32,326 bases of DNA from Smithella sp. SCADC (GTDB lineage: Bacteria; Desulfobacterota; Syntrophia; Syntrophales; Smithellaceae): NCBI GenBank assembly GCA_000747625.2, contig JQDQ01000121.1:1-32326 (forward strand), written 5' to 3'. The translations under genes were made by a program, and so were the position numbers. A model generated the notes under the pieces. That model did no database searches. It saw only the letters and a program-made list of their open reading frames with translations, and had not been told where the DNA came from. The stretch's first letter is position 1. Every line of letters starts with the position of its first letter. Shown here piece after piece: positions 11,481-20,598 of the stretch.

Positions 11481-12461
11481 CTACGCCTTGTGAACAGATT
11501 CATTAATATTGAAAACAGGATAATCATTTATTTCTTTTTGCCGAATGAATGCGCGATAATAACTTTGTGTGTATAAAAATATATCTTCCTTATACTCAAT
11601 AATCGCCTCCAGCAACCAGCGTGTGTATTCTTTGCTTTTCGCGTATTTTAAAAAGTACTGCCCTTTCCGGACATCAAAATCATCATTATTAATCTGATTC
11701 AGATTATAAGCGCTCTTTATTTTCTTATCGACAATACAGCGAAACGGCTCTACTAAATCGCAGACCAGAGATTTCCTTTGATAAAAGAATTGATGATAGA
11801 CGCCTTTATAAATATCGAATCCATAAAGGTTAAGCATATTCTCCGCTAGATAAAATAAAAATGTATAGCCCATATCCAGCAGAACATTGATCGGATCTCT
11901 TTTCGCCCGTGGTTTTCTCCCCTTCCATTCCATATCGCCATACCATTCCGAAAAAAATAACCGTGAAGAAACCCCTTCCATGCCCAGCAATTCCTGCAAT
12001 TTTTCAAAATCACCAACCTGCTTTTCATAATTCTTCATTAGTTCCAAAGAACGTTTCAGATCTTCTTCTTTTTTTCTTATACTTTTCAATAAAATTATTT
12101 GGTTCTGGATTTTATTTTTAACAATATGTTTTGCTATATCCAGACCTTGATATGAATACTGTTTCTCACGCAATAAAAAATTGCCATCGGTAGGCGTACT
12201 CCACACGCCGATGCACCGGAAATTAACGGACAGCAAATAAATGGGAAAGGCAAATTTCTTGCTTCGTTCCAGCAGGCCTGAGGTTACAACACAATGCCCG
12301 ACAATCCACAACGCCAGCATGCGATAGCACGTGGTTTGCAAAATAACTTTCTCATCAGCATCAGCAACAATCAAATTATCATTTTGAAATGAAAACCGCT
12401 GGCCTTCGCTGGTAAAGATTACGACAATCATTTTTTCTTTAAAGTCAGGATAGCTTAACAT
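11481..12461 (-). CDS. cas1: Cas1, type V-A
   Basis: This 326-residue Cas1 integrase inserts spacers into the Cas12a array. The catalytic residues are present: Glu162 (LLGMEGVSS), His223 (GVYHQFF) and Asp235/Glu238 (CDLVEPFRC). The length and the long helical middle region fit V-A Cas1 proteins. Its start overlaps the end of cas4 by 7 bp and its stop is 4 bp from the Cas2 start, so cas4, cas1 and cas2 form one coupled unit. It is very different from the I-C Cas1 at 3760-4791, so each array has its own integrase. Confidence 0.95.
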   Translation of the reverse strand: MLSYPDFKEKMIVVIFTSEGQRFSFQNDNLIVADADEKVILQTTCYRMLALWIVGHCVVTSGLLERSKKFAFPIYLLSVNFRCIGVWSTPTDGNFLLREKQYSYQGLDIAKHIVKNKIQNQIILLKSIRKKEEDLKRSLELMKNYEKQVGDFEKLQELLGMEGVSSRLFFSEWYGDMEWKGRKPRAKRDPINVLLDMGYTFLFYLAENMLNLYGFDIYKGVYHQFFYQRKSLVCDLVEPFRCIVDKKIKSAYNLNQINNDDFDVRKGQYFLKYAKSKEYTRWLLEAIIEYKEDIFLYTQSYYRAFIRQKEINDYPVFNINESVHKA

Positions 12462-13015
12462 GGCGACACATCACAAAGTTGAGAATAAATACATCGTTCA
12501 CATTTCGATCTGTTCGGTGCAAGAACTGCACTCTCAAAATTAAAATTATTCATGTCGTAAATCAGTTTTTCAAACTTTGACTGCATTTGCGCATCATTCT
12601 CAGGAAGAGGAATCGGATAGTTCTTATTATGCACCAAGTCATGTATAACAATTTCATTGACTGTGTAGCCCATTTCTCTCAGCGCATGACACTGCGCATA
12701 AACCTGAAACACATAACCATCATAAATGGTTTTTATCTCGCGTTTCCTTTCAGTAAGTTTACCCGTCGAACAATCGAACACATCAACTTTTCCGCAGATG
12801 TTGTATTTTTCAGAAAATACTTCCATATCCTGCAAAATATTTTTGCGTGTACTGTAACTTTTATCTCCGATAGGTTTGTGAGCCGCTTCACCGGCTATTT
12901 GCGGCTTTTGTTTATATAATTCATAGTTCAGCCCGCCATACAACTGATGGAAATAAATCGAGCGCGGACAAAATATAAAATCGTTCAAGAATGATAAAGT
13001 GATGTATGGTTCCAT
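12455..13015 (-). CDS. cas4: Cas4, type V-A
   Basis: This 186-residue Cas4 nuclease processes prespacers for the V-A Cas1-Cas2 complex and helps select spacers with the right PAM. The iron-sulphur ligands are Cys16 (FIFCPRS), Cys172, Cys175 and Cys181 (KCERCIYSQLC). The RecB-type active site is visible as Asp78 (GKVDVF), the REIK segment near 92-95 and Gln104. The start codon follows the stop of the cas12a2-like gene with no gap (TAAATG), so translation is probably coupled. It is only distantly related to the I-C Cas4. Confidence 0.95.
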   Translation of the reverse strand: MEPYITLSFLNDFIFCPRSIYFHQLYGGLNYELYKQKPQIAGEAAHKPIGDKSYSTRKNILQDMEVFSEKYNICGKVDVFDCSTGKLTERKREIKTIYDGYVFQVYAQCHALREMGYTVNEIVIHDLVHNKNYPIPLPENDAQMQSKFEKLIYDMNNFNFESAVLAPNRSKCERCIYSQLCDVSPC

Positions 13016-16000
13016 TTATTTGTACTTTTGCAAGTCTTCAAATCCTCTTTTGGCAATATTGAAAGCTGCAACTTTATCGGGGTCGTTTAAACCTTCAAAA
13101 CCTTTAAGGTCATTTCTTGTATCAAACCCACATTGGCATTTACAAAATCCTTCTTGCTTATTTTTATCATAATCTTTGAATCTTCGAAGACACTTTGGAC
13201 AAGTGGTACTTGTTTCTTCTGGGCTTACAAATTTGATAATTCCAAACTGTTGTATGTTTTCATATTTAGGCTGTTTAACATCTTTTAAAGGAAATTTTTC
13301 AAGTTCTCTTAATTTAATAAGTTCGCTAATTGGCGGCACATATCCCTCTTGCTGAAATTTTCGGTACAATGCCCATTCCAAAGGCCGTTCGATGTTGCCC
13401 TCAAATTTATTTCTGTCCGATTCAACTTTGGTTTGTTTTAAATCTTCAATAGAGATAATGCCCCGATATTTTTGATACAAGTAATAAATCACGCCTATCA
13501 TATTGCCTGCCAGTGCCCTTTTTGTCTGATTAATTTGCTCTTCTTCTCTTGCTTCATTTATTTGTTGACTGGCAAAATAGGCAAACAGGTAATTGCTAAT
13601 TTCTTGGTAAGGTTTAATGTATTCAAAATCCAATCTGCTTATATAAATATCCTTATCTTTTCCTTCTATTTCGAAATATAGTTTGTAATCTTTCTCTTTT
13701 AGTTCAGCGTGTGGATTTTCGATTAGTTCCTCATATATTTTTCGTTGGGCATGCAATATCCTCAAATTCAAAAAAGTGATCATGTCGCCATTTAAAATGA
13801 TTTTCCCATTTATCACTTTTGCCGTCGTTAAATCTATCGCGGATACATGTTTTTCTTTAAACAGTTCATTGTACGTTTCATTAAACTTACCATCTCTGAA
13901 TGTTTTTTCATAAAGCTCTTCATTTAAAAAATAGGATAGGTTTTGAATCGCTTTGTACGGTTTTTCGCGTATTACCAATTCACGCTCTTTGTTATAAATG
14001 TATCCATGCTTGAAGAAGTCCAATTTTTTAAGTTCGTAAACTGTAAACAATTGCGGTTCTTTGTCTTTATTCATTAAGGCCAAAGTTGCTAATTCAATTT
14101 CGCCCGCATCAATGCCGTAAAACCACAACTGATTTTTATTGAATTCTTTTTTTAATGTCTGATTAATTTTTTCGTTATACTTAACTATTTCAGTGCCTTT
14201 CTTCTTTGTATCCTCAAAGGCAAAAGTAATTTCATTATTCAAAGCATTGTCTGTAACCGTGGTACAAAGAGTATATTGCTCATGCAAGTATCTATTCCGT
14301 TTTTCCGGCTCATATAACACCGATCTTTCACCATATTTTTCTATTCTTGTTTTTTTTGCTTTTCGCCAGACAATTGCTATTTCAGGATTCAGACGCAAAT
14401 TGTAATTAATCTCCTCATTTTGTTTTGTCCAGAATCGGTTCCAAATCCGTGTGTGTCCTTTCAGGTTCTTTTGTTCTGATCTTTGCAAATCAAGGCTTGT
14501 GATCTTAAATATTTGAGTGTTATAATTTTCCAGTATTTCTTTTTTTAAACTTTCGGAAATGATTTGCTTCTTTGCATAACAGCATTTTTCCAGGGCTATT
14601 TGAAAATCCTGCCTTGTTTCAAATGACTGGATGGCTACTTCATTAAATACACTCTGCGGTAAAGCTAAAGTATTTTTTACAAAGTCCGTTTTTAAAACAG
14701 ACTGATAAAACGATATTAATTTAGGTTCATCAATTTCTTTATCGTCGTTGCTTTTATGAAAACAAAATTCTCCAAATTCTTTTTGGTTATATTGAGGCAA
14801 TTCTTTTTGAATTTCAGGCAAAAAAGTATTGCCGTTTATACCAAAGCACAATTTGCGCAATGCACGGTAAGTCATTGATTCAAAATAATATAATGTCGAA
14901 CTTGAACTTGAACTTGCACCATCATCTTTTGCCCCCCAGACTTTTCTGTAAAGCTCATTTGTTTTCTCTTTCGGTATTAAAATCAAAGAATGTTTTAAAT
15001 TATCTTCCAGCACCAACGCCCAATACTGTAACCTTTGCGAATCAATCCTTTCGTTCTCTATCCCCTTGATTTGGCCTTTTAATTTTCCGCGCTTTCCGGC
15101 TATTTCTTTATACAGCTCGCAGAGTTGGACATATTTCCCAAATGCCTTTTTAAAATATTCGCCTCTGTTTTTTTTTAATTTTGTAATTTCAGTCTGAAGT
15201 TTTTGAGCTTCGGGACTATCTTTTGAAAGCAAACTTTTTGCAGTACTTTTTTGCGTTATCTTGTTGGACAGTTTTAAATATTCATCATATTTATTTGATT
15301 CAGTTTGGAACAGAGGAAACTTACTTTTTAAATCATCAAAGACCAACCCGTTGGAAACAGCTTCTAAAAACTCTGATTTCTTAGTTGATTTACGTTTTTT
15401 GATTTCCGAATAAAATTCGATTAATGGTAATTCTTTTAATGGTAATTCTTTTAAAGGGATTAGGTTTAATTCTCTAAGCAACTGGTCATATTTTTTATTA
15501 CCATACCTTGCGTGTAATTGTTTTTTTAGCGCAACAATCTCAGCTTCAAAATCCTTTTGCTTTTTATTGATGGTATAATAGTTGAAGCTTGCTTTGGCTA
15601 TCGCGATGCCCGAAGATTGAGAGGGCAAATAATTTTGCTCGCATATTTTCAACACTGCTTCGAATTCACTTAGCAACGCTGTTAGTTTACTTTTCGTATC
15701 CTCGCTGTTTTTATCATTACTATTATCAACAAAACCTTTTATGAATGGCAACTGATGTTTGATTCCAAGTTTTCTGATTGAAAGAGCAATTTCCGCATCC
15801 CTTGTTTTAGACTCTTCCGGTTTATTGCAATCCGCATTTACTCTTTCAATAGTGCTTTCCCATTCTTTTAAAAAAGCCTCAAACACATGAGACAAATAAA
15901 CAACATCGCTGATTTTGATTTTCTTTTCCGTATTGTCTTTCTTCCAATTGTAAAACAAATCTTTTGTAAACAAACGCAACCATCTAAAATGAACAGTGAC

Positions 16001-16210
16001 ATTTGATTTCAGCTTATGATTATCACTGTATCGGATGTATTCATTCAATAGTTTCGGTAATTCCTGACCCCTTTGAACTAATCTTAAAAGATTGTTTTTC
16101 TTCTCTGCGTTTGTAGAATTTTGCAGAACAGCAACCTGACGGCTTATGTCTTGAATTTTATCAGGCAGCAATTTGAAACGAATGGTTTTAGTAATTTTGT
16201 ATTTTTCCAT
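13016..16210 (-). CDS. cas12a2: Cas12a2-like effector nuclease (short, divergent)
   Basis: This 1064-residue protein starts with KYKITKTIRFKLLP, the same wedge-domain opening as Cas12a. Its RuvC motifs are intact: Asp701 in GIDAGE, Glu922 in GIISIEDL and Asp1045 in the DKVAAFNIAKRG segment. Between RuvC-II and RuvC-III lies a zinc ribbon (CPKC at 1004-1007, CKCQCG at 1023-1028) where Cas12a has its Nuc domain. NMIGVIYYLYQKY before motif II matches what I recall of SuCas12a2 (NMIGIVNYIFAKY). Known Cas12a2 binds Cas12a-type crRNAs, is triggered by complementary RNA and then degrades DNA and RNA non-specifically, giving abortive infection. At 1064 residues it is shorter than the Cas12a2 proteins I know (near 1180-1200). 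The gene starts 6 bp after cas12a with AAAGGA upstream, and uses the same array. Another zinc-ribbon type V lineage cannot be excluded. Confidence 0.85.
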   Translation of the reverse strand: MEKYKITKTIRFKLLPDKIQDISRQVAVLQNSTNAEKKNNLLRLVQRGQELPKLLNEYIRYSDNHKLKSNVTVHFRWLRLFTKDLFYNWKKDNTEKKIKISDVVYLSHVFEAFLKEWESTIERVNADCNKPEESKTRDAEIALSIRKLGIKHQLPFIKGFVDNSNDKNSEDTKSKLTALLSEFEAVLKICEQNYLPSQSSGIAIAKASFNYYTINKKQKDFEAEIVALKKQLHARYGNKKYDQLLRELNLIPLKELPLKELPLIEFYSEIKKRKSTKKSEFLEAVSNGLVFDDLKSKFPLFQTESNKYDEYLKLSNKITQKSTAKSLLSKDSPEAQKLQTEITKLKKNRGEYFKKAFGKYVQLCELYKEIAGKRGKLKGQIKGIENERIDSQRLQYWALVLEDNLKHSLILIPKEKTNELYRKVWGAKDDGASSSSSSTLYYFESMTYRALRKLCFGINGNTFLPEIQKELPQYNQKEFGEFCFHKSNDDKEIDEPKLISFYQSVLKTDFVKNTLALPQSVFNEVAIQSFETRQDFQIALEKCCYAKKQIISESLKKEILENYNTQIFKITSLDLQRSEQKNLKGHTRIWNRFWTKQNEEINYNLRLNPEIAIVWRKAKKTRIEKYGERSVLYEPEKRNRYLHEQYTLCTTVTDNALNNEITFAFEDTKKKGTEIVKYNEKINQTLKKEFNKNQLWFYGIDAGEIELATLALMNKDKEPQLFTVYELKKLDFFKHGYIYNKERELVIREKPYKAIQNLSYFLNEELYEKTFRDGKFNETYNELFKEKHVSAIDLTTAKVINGKIILNGDMITFLNLRILHAQRKIYEELIENPHAELKEKDYKLYFEIEGKDKDIYISRLDFEYIKPYQEISNYLFAYFASQQINEAREEEQINQTKRALAGNMIGVIYYLYQKYRGIISIEDLKQTKVESDRNKFEGNIERPLEWALYRKFQQEGYVPPISELIKLRELEKFPLKDVKQPKYENIQQFGIIKFVSPEETSTTCPKCLRRFKDYDKNKQEGFCKCQCGFDTRNDLKGFEGLNDPDKVAAFNIAKRGFEDLQKYK
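14898..14917. repeat. Hexamer repeat encoding a serine run in the cas12a2-like gene
   Basis: AACTTG is repeated in tandem (CGAACTTGAACTTGAACTTG). On the coding strand this is AGTTCA-type hexamers that give a run of six serines (GASSSSSSTLYY). Changes in repeat number would be in frame and would alter only the length of a likely flexible linker. Confidence 0.6.
15423..15455. repeat. 15-bp in-frame tandem repeat in the cas12a2-like gene
   Basis: AATGGTAATTCTTTT occurs twice in a row and is followed by a partial third unit. It encodes the protein repeat IPLKELPLKELPLIEF. The period is five codons, so copy-number changes would keep the frame. Confidence 0.6.
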
Positions 16211-16216
16211 AATAAT

Positions 16217-19200
16217 TTATCCTTTCAGTGTTTGCATAAATTCAAGCCATTCTTTGTTGCTTATGGCTAACTTTACTTTTTTCAGGTCGTCCGTCTTACT
16301 GATCTGTTCCAGACACCATAAACCTTTAAGAGCGATATGATAAGCGCCGTTGGCGTCGGCATTCTTGGGCATATCGTCACCTGCTTTCCTTGAATCAAAG
16401 AATTTTCCCATACTGTCTGCAACAGGCGAAAGAATATAATCCTGCTCTGTCTCACCTTTTTCTCCGTTGTTGTGCCTCAATGAAAGTGTGACACTTAAAT
16501 ATTTCATTAATGTCCTGAAGAAATCGGCCAATTCCTGACTTGCTATCTGCTGTTTCAAATCCTTGCCGCTTTTATAGTCCACCTTTCCGTCAAACAGGGA
16601 TTTCAGTTCTGCTGTGATATCGTATTTTTCCTGACTGCCCCTGTTGTTGTTTAACGCCCTGTTCCAGGCGTACCTGTCCTCATTGGTGGTGCAAACTGTC
16701 CATTTCGTCCTTCCACCATCTGCCTTTCCGGTGAAGTTTTTAAAATCAAAAGCAAATTCAAAATAATCTGCCTTGCTGTTGAGACGGATGGAATCAAACT
16801 TCTCAAAGAAGTCCTTTGCCTGTTTCAGGTTCTCATATCTAGGTTTCAGGAAATCAATGAAACCTGTGGCAGGGTCAGTCTTGCTTGTGTTCCACGCAGG
16901 CACGTAGAAAATAAATCCGTTCTGCTTCCCCATTTTCTGGAAACTTTCAAACTTGTTCGCTAACTGGAATGCGTTGAGCAGACCGCCAAGTTCATTTGCT
17001 TTTTTATTCTTATCCACAAGGTAATTGAGTTTATCAATCAGCATTTTCTCAAACTTCTGGTAAACCTGCTTCTCCACCTTCTGCCTTCCACGCTTGAAAC
17101 CGAAGTTCAAATCTTCCATCACAATGATGGCGTTGTTTTCAATCATCAAATCGGTCAGTTTGTGGATGACCTGCGACAGATAACCTTCCTTCAGTTCCTT
17201 AATGGTCTCAATTACGCCCCATTCCTGCCTTGCCGTGGCTCTATCACCCTCTTTCTTGTCCAGCAGGTTGTGATAGTCAACTTTCTGCTTTTCATTGGCA
17301 ATGACATTCAAGGTGTCCTGCTTGAGAATCTTACCTTTCTGATTTATCAGGGTGTAGTAAAGTAGATGCCTTTCTCCCCTGTCTATTCCGATGATATTAA
17401 TATCTGGGTTGGCCTTGAGGAACTGGTTGACCCTCTGGTTCATATTGAATATGCCTTCAGCCTTGAAATTCATGGTTATGGGAACGTGGAATTGGAACTT
17501 ATCAATGGTGTAGCGTTTATCCTTGACGATGTCGTAGTTAAATGTACTTGTGGCTTTCGGATTGTCTGGATTCTTGTTAATAATACTTTCATTGGCCTTA
17601 TGAATGGTCGTGTTTTTCTCGGCAATGGATTTCTTGCGGTAGAATACCTCGGCCTCACCATTTAGTTTATAAACCACGTCTTTTAAATTATTCTCATCAA
17701 AGAGCATCTTCCAGTAGAGGGTGTGCAGGTTGGGCTTGCCCTTACTGAAAGGTGAGAAATCCTTGTTGTATATTTGGAAAAGATAGAGTTTCCCTTCATT
17801 GACCAAATCGTCAATGAAGGAATCGGCTATGCTCTGGAAACTTATCTTATAGCCCTGATGTTCCACCTCGTGGTAGAATCCGCTTAAATCAGCATAGGTG
17901 GATGTGGCTGAAAACCTGAAATCAAAGTTTTTCCAGTCCTCGTGTTTGTTGATTGAGTCTTTGAAAAAATCAATTAATTGGTGGCAATGATTCAGGTTGA
18001 AATTATCACCTTTTTTGTGCGTCTCATTCTCGTAGTTTTCCAGCAGTTTGGCTGACGGAGTAAATTCCTGTATCCGTGACTGCGAAAAGAATACCTTCGG
18101 CAGCATTTTATTTGCTCCAGGCAGAAGCTTGTAAACCATTTTCTCGTAGCAGGAATCCTTTTTATCCGCTTTAGGTACGTTTCTGAATATCCTGTTATGC
18201 CTCTTGTCCATAATGCCCAGATAATAAAGGTTCTCTTTCCTCAGTATAATAGCTGTATTGTCTGTTTCTTTATTTAAATCCCATCCACCCAGCAATGTGG
18301 AGTTTTCAAAGTTCAGTTTTATCTTTTCCGTGCTGTATGGTTTCTGTGTGAGGTAGTTACGCACCTTATTGTAGAGTGCGATGGTCTGGGTCAGATGGTC
18401 GTATAGAGGGGTAAACAGACTATAGAATGTTTCGTCTTTCTCTTTATCAGTATCCTTCAGGCTCAGCGGTCTTACAAAATGCATAATGTCCATTATGCTG
18501 TCCATAAATGCCTTTATCTGTTTGACCTGATCTTTATTGCTCCCGAGCTTCTCATTTTCAGGATAAGGGGTGTTCAGCAAATCCTTGACAGCTATATAGC
18601 CTTCATTGACCTTCTGAATTAAATCAGTCTCTTTGTCATCGCAGAACTTCGCAAAGTAATCAACGATGACTTTCCCACTGTTTTTTCCCTTAACTGTTTC
18701 ATTGTCGTACTCATCAATTGCGGTCTGAATTAGGCTGACGTTAAAATCCTGTTTGAGCCATTTCTCTTTCCGCTCTTCGTATTTCTCTGATTTCTCTCTT
18801 GGCTTGATGGGGTAGGTTGTTGCGTAGTAATTATCTAAAGCCCTGTTAATAATGCTCCATTCTCCAAATACTTTCCTGGAAACATCGGTCAATGAAGTGC
18901 CGCTTCTGAAATAAATCTTAGTCAGGTTGAAAGATTCAAGATTGCTTACAGCATTTTTGATTGCATCCAATACATTGGTTGATTTGCCTTCATTGGAAAA
19001 ATGCAGCAATTCATTTACATAGAATTTTTCTATTGCTTCCAGAATTTCAGTATCATTTTTGAATGCCTCCGCAATAAATGACAGGCTCTGCCTGTCGCTC
19101 AAAATCTGCTTGTAGAGTTGCTTGAACTTGGGCTGTCTTTTTTTCTTATCGGTCTGCTTCTGGTTAAAATCAGTATTGATATATTCGTTTAAGCCCTTGA

Positions 19201-19969
19201 TTTTGGTTTTTCCCTCTTCGGGTGTTCTGCCGCCGATTACGGAATTGTATATGTCAATCCCCGATTGTGTAAGTGTCTTATTGAAATAATCCAGTGAAAA
19301 TATTTCTTCCAATGTTGTACCCTTGATAACATCCTTCATATCCTTTAATGTTTGATTAAAAGGGGAAAGAAGCTCGGGTGCTTCTTTTTTCATCTTTTCA
19401 AATATCTTGATGTTATCAATGAACTTGGGCAGATTCTCATGTATAAGCCGGCTCGCAATAGCCGTTCGTTTCTCATCCGCCACATACATGTTTGCCCTGT
19501 TCTGGTGAAACCCAGTGAAATAAGTTGTAAAAGCTTCAAACTCCTTTACGTTTTTTTTGTCTTCCTCACAGGCAAAACTCATCAAATCGTTCTTTATTAA
19601 TTCCTTGGCAAAGAGCGTTTTAAACTTTTCATTGTTTCTAAAAGCATTCGCAATCTGTTTCCTAAGATTTTCTTTTTCTTTATCAAACGCCTTTTTATCT
19701 TTATCGTCTTTTTCCTGCTTTAAATATAAAGTCTTATACTCCTCAAGCCCGTCTAATTTTAAACCGTTCAGTGATTTCTCAATGAAATCTTTATGATATT
19801 CATCAATAATGTTTTTTACTTTCTTATATTTTTCCGCACGATCCTCGTCTTTTTTTAAAAGACCTTTCTGTTCTATAAAATCTTTTGTTTTTCCCTGCGG
19901 GATCAACTCAAAACGCAAAGTCTTACTCACCGGATACTGATTTGTGAAATTTTCAAATAGTGTTTGCAT
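16217..19969 (-). CDS. cas12a: Cas12a (Cpf1) effector nuclease
   Basis: This 1250-residue protein opens MQTLFENFTNQYPVSKTLRF and matches, from memory, the Smithella sp. SCADC Cpf1 with few differences. It processes its own pre-crRNA and cuts double-stranded DNA next to a T-rich PAM. The RuvC residues are Asp863 (GIDRGERHLLYY), Glu952 (IIVMEDLNFGF) and Asp1205 (NADANGAYHIALKG). The Nuc-domain Arg lies near 1087 (GGRTKWTVCTT). The crRNA-processing region KDKRYTIDKFQFH in the wedge domain is present. The gene is full length, is first in the operon, and has GGGAG and a TATAAT box upstream. It is followed after 6 bp by the cas12a2-like gene. Confidence 0.99.
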   Translation of the reverse strand: MQTLFENFTNQYPVSKTLRFELIPQGKTKDFIEQKGLLKKDEDRAEKYKKVKNIIDEYHKDFIEKSLNGLKLDGLEEYKTLYLKQEKDDKDKKAFDKEKENLRKQIANAFRNNEKFKTLFAKELIKNDLMSFACEEDKKNVKEFEAFTTYFTGFHQNRANMYVADEKRTAIASRLIHENLPKFIDNIKIFEKMKKEAPELLSPFNQTLKDMKDVIKGTTLEEIFSLDYFNKTLTQSGIDIYNSVIGGRTPEEGKTKIKGLNEYINTDFNQKQTDKKKRQPKFKQLYKQILSDRQSLSFIAEAFKNDTEILEAIEKFYVNELLHFSNEGKSTNVLDAIKNAVSNLESFNLTKIYFRSGTSLTDVSRKVFGEWSIINRALDNYYATTYPIKPREKSEKYEERKEKWLKQDFNVSLIQTAIDEYDNETVKGKNSGKVIVDYFAKFCDDKETDLIQKVNEGYIAVKDLLNTPYPENEKLGSNKDQVKQIKAFMDSIMDIMHFVRPLSLKDTDKEKDETFYSLFTPLYDHLTQTIALYNKVRNYLTQKPYSTEKIKLNFENSTLLGGWDLNKETDNTAIILRKENLYYLGIMDKRHNRIFRNVPKADKKDSCYEKMVYKLLPGANKMLPKVFFSQSRIQEFTPSAKLLENYENETHKKGDNFNLNHCHQLIDFFKDSINKHEDWKNFDFRFSATSTYADLSGFYHEVEHQGYKISFQSIADSFIDDLVNEGKLYLFQIYNKDFSPFSKGKPNLHTLYWKMLFDENNLKDVVYKLNGEAEVFYRKKSIAEKNTTIHKANESIINKNPDNPKATSTFNYDIVKDKRYTIDKFQFHVPITMNFKAEGIFNMNQRVNQFLKANPDINIIGIDRGERHLLYYTLINQKGKILKQDTLNVIANEKQKVDYHNLLDKKEGDRATARQEWGVIETIKELKEGYLSQVIHKLTDLMIENNAIIVMEDLNFGFKRGRQKVEKQVYQKFEKMLIDKLNYLVDKNKKANELGGLLNAFQLANKFESFQKMGKQNGFIFYVPAWNTSKTDPATGFIDFLKPRYENLKQAKDFFEKFDSIRLNSKADYFEFAFDFKNFTGKADGGRTKWTVCTTNEDRYAWNRALNNNRGSQEKYDITAELKSLFDGKVDYKSGKDLKQQIASQELADFFRTLMKYLSVTLSLRHNNGEKGETEQDYILSPVADSMGKFFDSRKAGDDMPKNADANGAYHIALKGLWCLEQISKTDDLKKVKLAISNKEWLEFMQTLKG

Positions 19970-19978
19970 AATACAAGT

Positions 19979-19999
19979 CTCCCTTTAAATAAAATTATA
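19979..19999 (-). promoter_or_regulatory. Probable promoter -10 and RBS of the cas12a operon
   Basis: On the minus strand TATAAT (19994-19999) is followed by AAAGGGAG and the cas12a ATG. The -35 region is weak. No terminator or other gene lies between this and the HepT relic, so this is the best candidate start for the cas12a-cas12a2-cas4-cas1-cas2 transcript. Confidence 0.55.
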
Positions 20000-20034
20000 C
20001 TGAACTTCTAATCTATTTTTTATTCTAAACTAAC

Positions 20035-20062
20035 TCCACCCCCATAGCGTGTCCTACGAAAA
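20035..20062. repeat. Dispersed short motif, copy 1 (CCCCCATAGCGTGTCCTA type)
   Basis: CCACCCCCATAGCGTGTCCT is shared with copies at about 21257-21289 and 21730-21760. It lies in the 256-bp gap between cas12a and the HepT relic, which otherwise shows no gene. The nature of the motif is unknown. Confidence 0.6.
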
Positions 20063-20225
20063 TATTTATTTGGAACCTGATAATATATTTGAGCGTAGGT
20101 ATTTATACCAAGTAGCCATCAAATATTAACAGGAGCCGCGGGCGTTGGACCCGATGCCGCAAACCTGCGAATGTCGTCGTTCTGCATCTCATGCGATCAT
20201 TGGGAAAAGATTTGACGGCTTGCCA

Positions 20226-20598
20226 CTACTTGATAGTGCCCTGCATTTGTTCCAGCGTCTTTATGAGTTGCGGGATATCCCGTTGACAAATTTTGAAGAT
20301 TACCTCAACATACACTACCGAAATAATCATGCGCCAATATATTGCGTAAGCCAATGACACCTTTCCAGTCAATATCAGGGTATTTCTTTAAAAATGAACC
20401 TTCAGTTTCTTTGTCGATCTTTTTGAAGCTCTCGCCAACAGCAATAAGCAGCATGGCGATGGCATCGAGTTTATCATGATTGATATCGGTTGCCAGAAAA
20501 TCATTTGGCGTTGTGACGCCTACAAAGCGCCTGTTTATGCGCTCAACGGCATCCAGGATCTGTTCCAGTTTTTCCTCGAGGAGCAATTTGTCATACAT
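20226..20598 (-). pseudogene. HepT-like HEPN toxin, frameshifted near the C terminus
   Basis: HepT is the HEPN ribonuclease toxin of the MntA/HepT (type VII) system. The RNILAHDY segment is the Rx4HxY active site (Arg91, His96, Tyr98 in the ORF-track numbering). The open frame ends at 20305 just after HDYFG with SVC. One frame over, YVEVIFKICQRDIPQLIKTLEQ continues to a stop at 20226, the expected C-terminal helix, so one base has been gained or lost. The best start is MYDKLLLEEK at 20598, which overlaps the end of mntA by 8 bp (ATGTATGA). The catalytic motif survives, so residual activity is possible but the fold is probably damaged. Confidence 0.85.

Noticed and set aside
20145-20357. 70-residue plus-strand ORF after cas12a
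   Set aside because: Most of it is antisense to the HepT C-terminal region, and it has no supporting motif.
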